Below, one piece after another: positions 25,650 through 38,038 of a stretch of 64,000 nt of DNA (its first letter is position 1; every line of letters begins with the position of its first letter). The stretch spans positions 12,834,001 to 12,898,000 of the forward strand of contig CM082583.2 in assembly GCA_040954595.2 (NCBI GenBank). Direction: 5' to 3'. A model generated the notes under the pieces. That model was not told the origin of the DNA. It worked only from the letters and a program-made list of their open reading frames with translations, and ran no database searches. The DNA comes from Balanoglossus misakiensis (taxonomy: Eukaryota > Hemichordata). A program made the position numbers and the translations under genes.

Positions 25650-27356
25650 GTTATCATTTTCAGATGGGATCGGGAATTGGGGAGTCTGTCATAAAACTGT
25701 AATTGTGCGAGGAGGGGCGTAGGGAGCGGTTGTACTGTAATATCGCAACTTGGTTCCATCCTGTCCAGACTGTAGAGACATGGAAATCTTGCTCATTTCG
25801 GTTAATGTCACGTCAGATATCTCTTCTGATGTTATTAGAGGAAATGGGGGTCACCGTGGCAATCTGCAGACACATCCGTCATGTATGAATAATTGATACA
25901 AATGTTCCAATTGCAAATAAAGTCATTTAACACTTGACTTCGGTCTCTGATTTTGTAAACACCGCTTTCTGCTGCAGGGTTTGTAATTGATTGAATTGTG
26001 CCGCGCCGACCCTTGTGTCTGTCTGCGATCCTATGCTTGCATTTGTGCGAATCATAATCATCAGCTCTTTGAAAACATTAGTCATTTGTGTCATTTGTTT
26101 ATGGGTATTTGTTTTGCCCCATATTTCCAATTTATAATGTAATGACACATAACCTTCCCAACACTTGAGTGGTTCATATTATTTTTTATCGGTCTTTCCA
26201 ACTGAGATCACTGATATCATTTCTTACAGATGGTGAAATCAGATGATAAACTGGGCAATATCACACTCTTGCATCTTCTTATTCGTGCGTTCACTTGTTC
26301 TCCTTCAAGCAGACACTTTGCACAACATCTCCTTGACCTTGCCTATATAGCATTTATAGATCTCTATGATTTGTACACCATAACGTGATAATCATCTCCA
26401 TTATTGTAGGCATGCGCAAATTGCAGGTAATTCAATTTCTCACTCTGCAGGATTTCCGATAAGACATGTCTGTCCACCTTGACATTTTTAAAAGCGCCTG
26501 ACTTCAGAAACGCTCATATATAGTTACACTTATTTAACCGGTCTTTTGAAAGAGATTGGGCATTGTGACTGTTAATAGCTATTGAAAGATCTATAACCAA
26601 ATTATGCATTCATGCTTTGTGTGGTCTCAGTCTTCCGATGGCCTTGAACGACAGAAACTGCATGCATACGTGATATAAACAACCACAATATTCTGTTCAA
26701 TAACGACAACTAAGATAATCGCACTTTTTACCAAAACCACCTCGTCCGAAAAAAACAGCTTTCTACCGATGTACATAATGTGCTATGGCAGCCTTATGAC
26801 GTTAGCCAGTACATAACATGAAATCCAACACCTTGCGGTAATAGTATATCCAGCATCCGACATGCTCAAAAGTCAATGACTGCCAATTATCCTAGGCTAT
26901 AGGTGCTAAAAACAGGAAGAAGATTGATGTCAACACGCTCCAGTGTAACGCCGTTTCCAAGACGTGGTCGCTGTATCTGGTGATTACGGGAATGATTCTA
27001 AAGTTTACGAATGCCCATGCAGAAGTTGGGATTCACTGATTACTGAAGAATTACTCCATCCGTGAGTCCAGCAATCTTAAAGGCTTATCAGATAAGCTAC
27101 AATTTGACGCGTAATACGGTAGAGATAATACATCAATGTCTATAGGGAGCAAAGGTGTCTGAGACCTCACCGGTATGCATGATACAGCCGTCTCCGGAGA
27201 GGTTACACTATTCTCCTTTGGATTGATCTCTCCGTTGCACCGGAGACAAATTTGCCCAGAATGGTGGCACTTTTTTGTCGTTTTATAAGCGCCTAAAATT
27301 GGATCGGCGCTTGAAGTGTTTGCCACAAGCACCTTTCTGACACGTACTCGACATAT

Positions 27357-27357
<1 letters not shown>

Positions 27358-27437
<80 letters not shown>

Positions 27438-27438
27438 T
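27358..27438. repeat. (ATC)27 microsatellite
   Basis: Uninterrupted ATC units in intergenic DNA. Read on the minus strand it gives a spurious poly-aspartate frame. Confidence 0.95.
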
Positions 27439-30400
27439 ATATATAGTGTTTTCAAAGGCTACCCATAAACCCGATGTAATTGGATGTCTGGGGTATCGTC
27501 GTCGACAACGTTCACCGTCCGCTGTGTCCTCCGTCTTCCGGAGGACATTCGACTGGATCCCGTGCGGGAAATACGGCGTCTGATTTGGACGATTGTCGAC
27601 ACTTGAAATGCACGTAACATGGCAAGATTGGCTGCGAGATACGTTTAATGAAGAAAGATAAACCGCGAGTCGTGACCACCACAACGTTAACTTTATTAGA
27701 AAATTCCGGCGGTAGAGCGGTACTAGAGTTTCGCGAGCTCGATGACATTCCCTTTTCTCCTTCCTGTCAGTTGTGCCCGAGGTAGACATAGCGCAAATTA
27801 AACAGCGGCGAAGACAAGTCTGTTCCAGATACTTCATCGGGCGGTGCAGTTTCTATAGCAACCGATTACAACGGGCGCTATCGCAACAGCACTCTCGAAC
27901 GATATTTATATGGAGTATCGTTGACTACCAACTCCGCAGCCCTCCGGAATAGAGCAAGTTTGTGCAGAAAAAAATATCTCCCGGTGTAATTTTGTCACGG
28001 ATGGTTCTATTTATAGTGCAACAGTCCAGTTGTGAAAAACAATAGTGTACTAGTATTTCACACCTGTTGATTTGCATTGCATTAGGGCCTATGCACATTT
28101 ACATATAACGGCATGGCATGAATGGTAATGCTACATGTTTATGGGAACTGGTTTTTGTAAAGCCGATTCTATAAGTGTGCGTTTGCGAATATGCTGGTCA
28201 TTCTCTTTGGCCGGAGGGGGTGGGGCCGGAAGATTGGTGAGGGAATATCCTGGTATGGAAATCCTCAATTTTGGGGTCAGCATGTTTTGGTTCTGATGGA
28301 TCAAGAGGGGCGGTCTGTGAGTACGTGTTAATGGACATAACGACTACCGTTGTCGAAATGTGTTTTATCAAAACGCATGTACGGTTCTATTTCGAGTTGA
28401 CTCGATAAACGATAGAAAATTCATGTGCGGTGTCGTTATCGATCTCTCACGTCCGTTGCAATTTACGCCAAATTTGTCACCTCATTGTCTGGTCGTCATT
28501 AGGGTAATGTGCGATCCAGAAAAATCCTTGAGATGAAAGAAATTTTATAACCTGTTAAACCCGGTAAAACTGAGTAACGGCTTCTATGTACATCAGAAAG
28601 ACCGGCGTTCGCACTCGAGGCACCAGCGATCGGTTCAGTCTAAAGGAATCTTCCGCGAGGTAGACGAGTTTATTTTCGAACGGATTCTGGTGGGTTTTTC
28701 CACTCTGCAACGACGCACGAAAGAAAAAAAGACACGGATACACAGAGCGGTATCCTTTTGAGTCGGTAACACTATAGCCGAAACACATCTCTATGTCAGC
28801 GCTATTTATCGAGGGGCTCACTTTCAAATGCCGGCCTGTGGTCAATTAAAAACTGAGGTAAAGGTAGCGACGGATCGCATCAGTAAATAAGGGATTGGCC
28901 TGTTTCACTGACCGGGGAGGGGGAGGGTCGATGAATTACTTAGCGGGGGTCAGTGGGGAATCATCTTGTTTTGGAAACGCTCGGTGGTCATGTCAGTGTA
29001 TTTTGAATATTTCAGCGCTTTACACAACAGCCCCACAGACTCGTTCAAGCGACAAAACAAGTCATTTGCAAGAAACTATTAAGTAGCCGGCGGCGAGCGC
29101 TCTGGCAATATTTAATCGAGAGTTCAAGGTTTATCATTGAATGAGTTCTAATGAGCCAACACGGACCCATTAGCGACAACTGACAGTCGTTTGTTTTACA
29201 AAAAGAGAGTTTTCGAATGTAAAATCTGTCGTACACGAGAGAAATTTGACTCCCTGGGCATAAGGATGCTAAATTAAAGCAGTCGGCATTAGTCGAACGA
29301 CGCCTTTGAGTTTTAGCTATCGTCTTTTTAACATGTGATGTGAACGAATTTTCATCAGTTGCATTTAGCACTTTCGGTCCATTTCAACAGAACACGTTTT
29401 ACAGAGGACATCAATAAATTATCACTGCGCATGCTCTCGTGTACACATATCTCGCTCGCCGCGTGGTGAACAAGTGATGATGATTTTTTAAGAAAGCTAC
29501 GCAGCGAGAGAACTTAGTTTAACCTTATTGACGCACACATAAGTAGATTGAGATCACGCGCGGGTTTAGAGTTCACCTCTTCGTGTATCTGTACACCCCA
29601 TTAGATATGAACAAATGGTGCAGAAGCAATCGCTAGACTGAAAATATCACATCGCTTTCTGATGACGTACTAGGCCTGTTCTTGTGACGCAGGTGCCCGG
29701 CGCTACAAAAGTTCAGTTGAACGCCAGGGTCATTTGCGCACGATTGTCAGTGACGTAATAAGCCAGTCTCTGTCGACTTTTTAACAATCATGATGGATAA
29801 AGTTATAAGGAGCCGATGAAAAACACATGAGCAAACAACTATAATAAAAAGGTCCTTCGCCCGACCCCTTGAATTCAAAGTACTAACCAAAGTGCCCAAC
29901 TCCGATGAGTGTTGTTGCCGTAAAGCCCATGAATTAATTTTCTCTGAACATCTGGACAAGTCCATGGTTTTGTACTCGACCAAAGCTATTATTACTAAAA
30001 TAAGGGACTGTTCTCCTTTTATATTTAGAGGGGGCCGAATTCATTCCCCAGGCACCTATATTTTTTGCTTCGTATTAATTTGTGGGGAAAATACAATCTC
30101 CTGTGAAACGTAGTATGATCAGGACATGAAATATTCTCTGCAAAATGGTAACAAACAAGTATTTATTCTATAAAGCAGCAATATTCAAAAAATACATCTG
30201 TCCACGTTTGAGATTGTCAATATGACCGAAACTACTCACAGAAAAAACATATACTCAAAGACAAACTCACTGTCTTGACATGAATACGACACAATACATT
30301 AACAGCAGGAATGTTTTTTTCTTTAAAAACCAGATCACGTGACTCTGATTTGTAAATTTGGTGTCAGGCAGTACTCGTCATGGGTTGCTTGTTTGATAGA

Positions 30401-31273
30401 CAAACTGGCGCAAAACAATACATTACCATGATTATTACACAACGCGCCTGACGATCTGCTGATCAACAAAACCCGCAATTTATCACATGTAAATGGTGAA
30501 TGTAAAATTTGTAAACAGGTCACGTGAATGCGTGACTATAGCCACGTTGTGGAAGTGCATACGTGTAGATACTACATCGAACATGTATTTCTGATTAAAG
30601 AAGAAAGTAGTACGGGCAATGTTACACCCAACTTTTGTAATAAAAAAGTTCCCCTTTCGATAAACGATATAACTACAAAACGTCTGTTTTCAAAAGTTTT
30701 CAAGTGTTTTAATCATTTGCAAATGTACCGTGGGAATAAGAAATATATTCTTCTAAAACTTTCCTATTGTGGTTTGTAAAAAATATTAACTTTGACATCC
30801 TTTGTTTATACCCTGTTCGGAAGATGTGACATCGAGTACATTGTTTGTCACTGGAAGTACCGTTGCATTGCTCTTGTCCACATGTGAAATTTAGAGCTAT
30901 GTCTACTTCAAATTTCCAAGGTCAGCGATGTACTCAAGTAATGTTGGAAAGTACCAACGTATCCAACGTCAGTGTGCGTAAGTGCGATCGGATAAGATGA
31001 TGACCATATCTCTTCTCCATCTTAGTTTTAGTCCTGTTCCCGTTTCTAACGTAAAAACACTTCTGGCAGCCTAGCTATTGGCGTAAATGTTGGGATCAAT
31101 TTCCCCATTTCTGTTGACATTTTGTCTGTAACCAAATGCAGATGTCAGGGCTACTCCGCGTAAATGTTAGAAAACTATCACCCGACAATGTCAACGCCAG
31201 CTGTCCAACACGTGCGCTCACAAGTGCGACACGAGACTAGCTTCAAGAGGCAATCAACCGGCTTTTGCAAACG

Positions 31274-34200
31274 TCAGACTACGTCATCGATGGGTGGAAG
31301 GTGGCCGCCAGCCAGCTTACCGAAGTCTTTCATGTTCCCCCCGACTCCCCCAAGGGCGGAGAGCATGCTGCTGGTGGCAGCTATGGAGATGGAGAAGACG
31401 TCCCCCGGGCGACGGTGATGGTTCTGGCTGGTGGTTTGCGTGAACGTGCTGGTCGTGATGTACCCGCTGTCTCGGGCGTCGCGCGGCACCAGTCGGTTCC
31501 GCCGCAGACTGATGCTCGCCGTGGCGTAGTCTCCCGAGTGGAGCTCCGTGGCCATGGTGATGGGCGGGCGGGGACAGCAGGTGCACCGCAGCACTTCCAG
31601 AAAACAGTGCCTGAACTTTCTGTTCAGAATTCCGTATATGAGAGGGTTGGCGGCCGAGTTGGCGAATGATATCATCGACGCGATGCCGAACCCTAGCAAC
31701 AACGAAGTGTTGCGATTATACGAGATGAGTAAATACATAGCGCAGTACGGAGTTACACATATCACAAAGACCCCCATGACAAAAAACAGCGTCACGGCCG
31801 CTTTCTTCTCCTTTCGCATGTTCAGCTGTTTCGGCTTCGTCCGTTTCCGTGACTGTCCCGGCCCCTCGGTTTGGCGCGAGGTTCCCGGCGTCGGCATTTC
31901 GCTGGACACTTCCAGTGACGTCACCCTGCGAGACTGTTGCCGGGCAACCTGGAAGATGCGGTAGTAGCAGAACACGAGGACGACGAACGGCAGGCCGAAC
32001 GATGTGCTCAGGTAGAAGTAGGCATAATCTCGGTCGGTCGTCCAGTCCGGCACGCAGATGCAGTTCGGAGGGAGGAAGATATATCTGGACCAACCGAAAA
32101 GTGGACAAGCAGCGTTTATAACCGATAGCGACCACAAGCTCACCAAAAGTACTGATGCACGAAGCGTTGTCACTATCGTGGTGTACTTTAGCGGCATGAC
32201 AATGGCAATGTATCTGAAAAGACAGGAAATTTGAGTTAATGCAATGGGAACCTGCACTGTCTGATAGGCTGAAAGATTTTACATCAGAATCCGAGCAGCA
32301 ATATAAAACAACTGCCGTATCTGTATGCATGGGGATTATCCCGCAATAACTTGAGCGACGGTAGCACAGCACACCGCGCCAGTGGGAAAACTTACTAGAA
32401 AAAAACCCTGTCAATACCAATTCAATTTGTACATGATACAGCGATCTATAATTAGAACCAGAAGAAGATGTAGACATTTGTAATAAGAAATTGCTCTGGG
32501 ATTAGGGATTTCAGGGAAGACAGAAATTCGACGATTTGGGACTCAGCCAAAGACACCGACCGTTTGGCGCATGGTAAATTTAAAGGTTAAATGACTCTAT
32601 ATGCGCTGGCTTACTTGCTGTTCGCTACAGATAAGATTTAGTGGAAGGGACTCGGTGAGATGTAATCACATCGCATGGCCAGGTAATTTGACTCGAGGCT
32701 CACAGCTATCGGTAATTACAAAACAGCCTGGCGGCAGGACAAGAAATGTTGACGATCGTGTAAGTACGTTCAGTCTGGAAACAGGAAATCAGCCACGTAG
32801 ATTTCCCAGAAAGCTTTTTACAAACAACGAAATCGTTATCGGTAAACAGTGCATTTAGCTTTTTCTATACTTCCTCGCAATAAATCAATAACTGGAAATG
32901 TTACTTTATTTTTTATCATCCTCAACTCGGTAATCCAAGTTAAGATAAACTCGCCGGGATAAGTGATATTTGGGTATCAACGAGGTCTCGAACCCATGAC
33001 CTACGGCACCCAATTGCCTAGGAGAGGAGTCAGCCTCAGATCGGCATCTTTTATCTTAATTTTTATCAGTTGTCTCAGGTGAACTCAGCTATTTGAAATG
33101 GTTCTTCCTCTTACCGAGGCTTTTGGAATTGTGGGTTGTCATAGATACCCGAAAAGTGTTTCGGCTACAGACATAACATACTCAAAACATATCTTTTTAT
33201 TTTATTTCCATGCGTATACGCAAGCATACATGGAAGATAAGATTTCTGCTTGTTTTCCCAGACAGAATGCCTCCGCAAACTCACAGTTACTATTTATGGT
33301 TCTAGCAAGAGGGAACATCCGCAAAACAGCCGTAAACATTATCGATAGGAAATGTCCATTAACTTGATCAGCATGAGGTCCACGAAGTTGGCAATTTATT
33401 ATGCGCCCTTTTCTCGCTTTCTATTATAAAGATTAACCGCGGCGAAGGGGTTTCAATTAACGTCGGTTGGTTTGGTCTGTTTTTCTTAGTTGTGAAGTAC
33501 TTAAATAATCGTGACAAATCAATCAAACTATTGCTTAGCAAAATTGGCCAAATCAATTCTGAAGAAAGACGGAGACAGCGTAATGAGCCTTCTAACCAGA
33601 TCCAGAGTTGATTGTCCTTATACACGTGTTAATTTGCATTGAAGCCTCAGATCTTATCCTCTCACCTGTTTGGTTGTTTTTAGTTTCTATATTATACGGC
33701 TATGCGTCAAATCGCTCGAGGAAAGGTGCCAATTACTCCAGGTTTACAATTTATTCTAGAATAAACAGATACCTCATGGATTCTGACACTTTGGGAATTC
33801 TCGAGAAGAATCGAGTATTGCCATATAGCTGAAGAGAAATGTTATTCCAATCCTCCTGTTCAAACTCAAAGCCAGTTTTGTACTGTGGTTATGCGGCGGC
33901 TCTTATGGAGTGCCCGCGCGCGTCATCTGACGCACAACTACACACAATCTCTTAAACATGTCTTTAAATCTGAATGAGCTGCACAAGCTTTAGTCTCGAT
34001 CACCGCCTTCGTCATTGAGTGACGACTGTGTGCAGATCAAAAGTGCCTCCTTGTCGGCAAAGAGCGATGCTTGACCTTTGTTCGTGGCAAACGTAGTTTC
34101 TCTGTCTCTCTCCCTCTCTTGCCATTCCCGTTTCTTAAAGGCCGACGACCGTCTTCTGCACATGTGCGTAATTTCGTGTGTACAAACAATAGGTCCAAGC

Positions 34201-37200
34201 CAAATATTTTGCAACTGTTGCGTTGAATTATGTTATTTTTTAAAACGACGTTCCAACAACAAGTTGTCTTCGTCAGATAAACTAACAAAAAGAAAACACA
34301 GAATGGTAAAAGTGACCAGAAAACAGCACTTGCAAGGGGTTCAAGCAAGGCAGCAGCAGCAGATGTCACAACCCCGGCGAATGCATCGATTGCAGTTTAC
34401 AAGAGCTTTAATTACGCTCTCTCAAACACCAGAGTAGACGCAAATTAATAGAAATAAAGCGAGCCCCAACGACAATTTATCGAGTGTCGTAAAAGACCTT
34501 TATGAGCGGGTAGAGTTAAGTAGACCCTGTAGTGATTCTCCAGACAGGGTCATAACCACGCAGCAGAAAAAAATGATGCAAAACACAAAATCACCGGTCA
34601 ATGTGCCTGAATTTTTTTTTCGTTGTTTTTAACCCCCCGCCCGGATCCTACTCATAATAACATTGCAGCCCCCCTCCCTCTACAGTGTCAATATTATTCA
34701 GGTACCCCATGTCATAGTGTCAATTTGTTTTAAGGAGCTCTACTCAATTCTCCCGACCCCCCTCCGGAGGTGTTTGTGAATGCTGCCGAACAGGTGATAA
34801 GTTTCATCTGTCAGAAACGTATTGGAACCTCAGGGATAAGTTACGAAAGTCAAACTGAAAGGTATTACCGTCTCATTTTTTTCAATTACTGCCACATTTT
34901 GGTGAATTTTCACTTAATTATGCCCCAAGGTCAGCTGCACCGAAAATAAACCACACGCGACATTAAATTGGAACCCGGGATGCGAGTGGTGATCATTATT
35001 GTCCACTTTTGTCTAATTGCCCCACATGGGGGGGGGGGGGGGAAGAGATGCACTTCCTTCACACGTCGTCTGATTGGACGCCAAATTTGTCTGTCCGAAA
35101 TTAAACTTGAAGAAGTGGGGATAATTTCAATTTGCCATGTTTGATTGATTGGGAAATCGACATTTGCCCGTTAGAACCGATAAGCAATTTACCCCATCAG
35201 ATGCTGTGAAATATATGACATTGATTGGTGAACGCAATTTATCTAGTGAGTAAAATCGGCACTGGTTCTTGTCACGTGTCACGCCTACACGCCGAGCGTA
35301 TACTAACTAGACATCTATTTTCTATTCCAAACTTTAACGACAACAAGAACATGTTTATAACTATACACTGAATAATGAACACCCTGCTTTGAATGACAAA
35401 TTGTGGATTTGGGATGAAAATGCAGATAAGTTTATCCATCAACAACATCACCGCAAAACGTGCAAACAGTTGCACTAGGCAATAACATTAATTGTAAAGT
35501 GAAGTATCTAAGTTTACCTGATAACTTATTAACGCATCCTTTTATGTGGTTTTATTGAGCCCCAGACTTCTGTCTGAATGTGGAATCTGCCTTCTGTTTG
35601 AGTGACTTCACCTAGCTACCTGGCCACCCCGTCGCGCCGAGAGAGAACAGCGCATGATGGCGTACATGTACCTTGTGCTCACACCTGAAAAGCTACGCCG
35701 GGCGTTCGATATGATACAGTCGAACAGGTCTTTCAGAGTTGGTCACGAAAAGATATTTGCCAACCACTTCACTGCTGAGATCAGGTTTCCGCAATTGTAG
35801 TTATTTTCGGCTGTTTACTTTACTTGCACCGGCAACGCTATACGCACCTGTCAACTACTTGAATTGGGCCACGGGGAACTTATTATGTTCACGATAAATA
35901 TACATATTGATCTGTGTATTTAATATTAAAAGACGCCGACACCCATGGCTGAATTGACTGCAAATCAAACTCGGTTAAGTAGGATATTACTATGATGACT
36001 TCCAGCGCCATGTATGATGGGACCGACTTTCATATTGTGTCAGCTATAGAGACCATGCGTTTCCTTTTCACTTCATTCATAACCCATGCATAGCAAATCG
36101 CATCATGAATCTCACAAGTGGTGATTCCTATAGCCGTACATGTACCTGAAAATCGATGCGCGGTCGTTGTGTGTGGAGTGGCCGCGTGAGAAGGTAAAAA
36201 AAATAATCACCATTCGTTGAAGTTCCCATTAATCTCGCCAATATGCTGAATATTGTCAAGGTCAGAACACAATAACTGGCGGGCAGGTAAAAACGTTAAC
36301 GTCGTACACGATGCCAGAATCGGTTAACCGTGAAAGTAATTTAAAATGAACTTCGGGAGAAAAACGGGTAAACAAAATGGCACCCTTTTCAGTCCGCGGA
36401 TGACACTTTTACTTGAAATACTCACCTGTCGATGGAGACTGCACCGAGCGTCATGACACTGGCGCTGCTGAACAGAGTGTAGGAAAACCCGCTGATGGCG
36501 CACCAAGTGGTACCGAATACCCACTCCCCGTCAAGACACGATGTAATTATCACAAACGGTAGCACCAACAGGCCGCGTAAGAGATCGGCTATGGCCAGGG
36601 AGGTTATGCTCATTCCCGTCACAGTACCAACGCTTCGTGTTCGGTGTACCACGTAACAGACCTGAACACAACAGAGAAGCAAGAGACATTCTTGATGAGT
36701 ACTGAGTACCCGCAAAATTATGACATTATTGAAAACACGCACATTAAAAAGTGACAATTTCCCTTCGTATTAGGCAAGACTGAAATCACGCAAATTCGTG
36801 CACTTTTTTCCGCTGACAATCTTGCGTTCACAATGCGTACAGTATAAGACTACGCCTTATTATTGAATGTGAACATGATCAATTAATTTCCTGTTGCTTG
36901 TCTCTTTACTTGATGTAGATATAAAACGCCCGACTTTAATCCTTGTAAAGAAAGCGAGCTTGCCAGATTTCGTTTGCAGCCATCCTCTTACCAAGGGAAA
37001 CTGTTGCCACATACATGTACATGTAAATCACAGCAGACGCTGCGAAAAATAGCTCCTTATATAGCTGCAAACTGTGAACTTTCATCGTTTCTGTTTTAGT
37101 TTTAGTATTAATTTAAATCAAGTCAAAATTCCAGTTTTCTTTTTATTCTGGTGGAAAAAGACCAATTGCTATTCTGAACTGTCATTTTGCTCAGGTCAGA

Positions 37201-38038
37201 CGATTTACAACGAGTTGAACAATAAATCAGAGAACTATCCGTACATTTATATGTTTCGTATATGCTGGTCTTAAAGCGCAGTGTTTTAGTTTTTATCTCC
37301 TTATATAACGTCGATTACTTGTCAGTTTTAGCTCATAAACCGTTTCGTGCTCCGCCAAACCCACGTTGTTTGAAGCCATAAAATATGCAGTCTTTACCGG
37401 GAATAAATTGGGCAGATTTATGACGGAAAAACAGTGTTTGTATGCACGACGCGTTTCTGCATCAAACTGTAAAACAAGGAAGATATTTATGCGAGCGACA
37501 TCCAGCGCGAGCAGTCGTGACCTGGCACGGATTTCTCTCTTCGATCGTTCGCCGTCTTTGAGTTATTCAGTGTTCAATGCTTGGCATTCGAGACATAGGG
37601 ACAGGGTCGACCATTGGACACAACGCGTAGAAAATCATCTGGTGAATTTTGTTTTTACAGTCACTGTGATTATAGTTTGATTGTTGACTTCGGCAGACTA
37701 GAGACTTTTGTGTCACTATACCACACGACCCGGCGCCAAGCTCATCCAACCCATCGAAATGGTGGAATCGACATTCTAAAAGCTGTCACCGGTCTACTCA
37801 ATTTTGAGGCGGTTTCGCTCGTCGGTGGCTAAACTTGGGAGTGAATCAAAGCACCAAAGAGGCAGTTTGTTGTCAAAAAAGACAAGTTAAACACACTTAC
37901 CGCGATATTCCCAAGCACCGTCATCACCATGACAAACGAGAGAAAAACAACCTGAATGAGGAGGTACGTCCGAGAAGGCGAGACGGAAAGATAGAACCCT
38001 TCATCGAGTTCCTCAGATTCATTCATTTTCTTCTTCAT
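31274..38038 (-). CDS. Rhodopsin-class G protein-coupled receptor, GPR161-like, complete, 3 exons
   Basis: Seven-helix plasma-membrane receptor of unknown ligand. Exons: 37901-38038, 36426-36661 and 31274-32213; phases agree and give 437 aa plus TGA. The ATG at 38038 is the first Met after an in-frame TAA. The N-terminus is short with one N-glycosylation site (NES, 6-8). TM1 has GN at 43-44; the SLAIADL block marks TM2; C100 with C176 or C178 can form the usual disulfide; DRY is 124-126; NPLIY is 314-318; a cysteine cluster follows helix 8. TM3 reads WCAISGFSYTLFSSAS with Tyr, not Asp, at 3.32, so it is not an amine receptor. The TM2-TM5 pattern (LPFV, EWVFGTTWC, SSASVMTLG, PLFGW, YRIFQVAR) is closest to vertebrate GPR161. 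The C-terminus ends DDVV, a possible class III PDZ ligand. One intron splits the DRY codon for Arg. Orthology to GPR161 is inferred, not proven. Confidence 0.9.
32955..33055 (-). mobile_element. Possible tRNA-derived SINE fragment
   Basis: On the minus strand the stretch contains GGGTTCGAGACC (plus strand 32983-32994), a full match to the Pol III B-box GGTTCGANNCC, preceded by a tRNA-like AGGTCAT. A good A-box and closed tRNA stems are not evident, so it is at most a degraded SINE. Confidence 0.3.
35028..35042 (+). repeat. Poly-G tract (G15)
   Basis: Uninterrupted G run in GPCR intron 2. Confidence 0.85.
36662..37900 (-). other. GPCR intron 1, nothing else seen
   Basis: Interrupts the gene in TM1 after residue 46 in phase 0. 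No recognisable element inside. Confidence 0.7.

Larger units (their letters stand above)
25355..31273. other. Intergenic region between COPE and the GPCR
   Basis: Holds the COPE 3' UTR at its left end and probably the GPCR 3' UTR at its right end, with ATTAAA at 30708-30713 and AATAAA at 30162-30167 on the minus strand as possible poly(A) signals. A long ATC microsatellite lies at 27358-27438. No other gene is recognisable, although the stretch 27.5-29.7 kb is richer in CpG than its surroundings. Confidence 0.6.
32214..36425 (-). other. GPCR intron 2, 4.2 kb
   Basis: Contains a tRNA-derived SINE-like fragment near 32955-33055 and a G15 tract at 35028-35042. C-rich stretches occur around 34633-34680. 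No other gene is recognisable. Confidence 0.65.

Noticed and set aside
27051-27455. Minus-strand open frame with a long aspartate run
   Set aside because: The run is the (ATC)27 microsatellite read as GAT codons; flanks show no family resemblance or splice logic.
31265-32121. Plus-strand frames of 90-138 codons
   Set aside because: Antisense shadows of the GC-rich last GPCR exon, which has clear TM4-TM7 motifs on the minus strand.
32214-32257. Extension of the last GPCR exon past 32213
   Set aside because: The acceptor CTTTTCAG at 32214-32221 and the split Arg of DRY place the boundary at 32213; upstream codons are intron.
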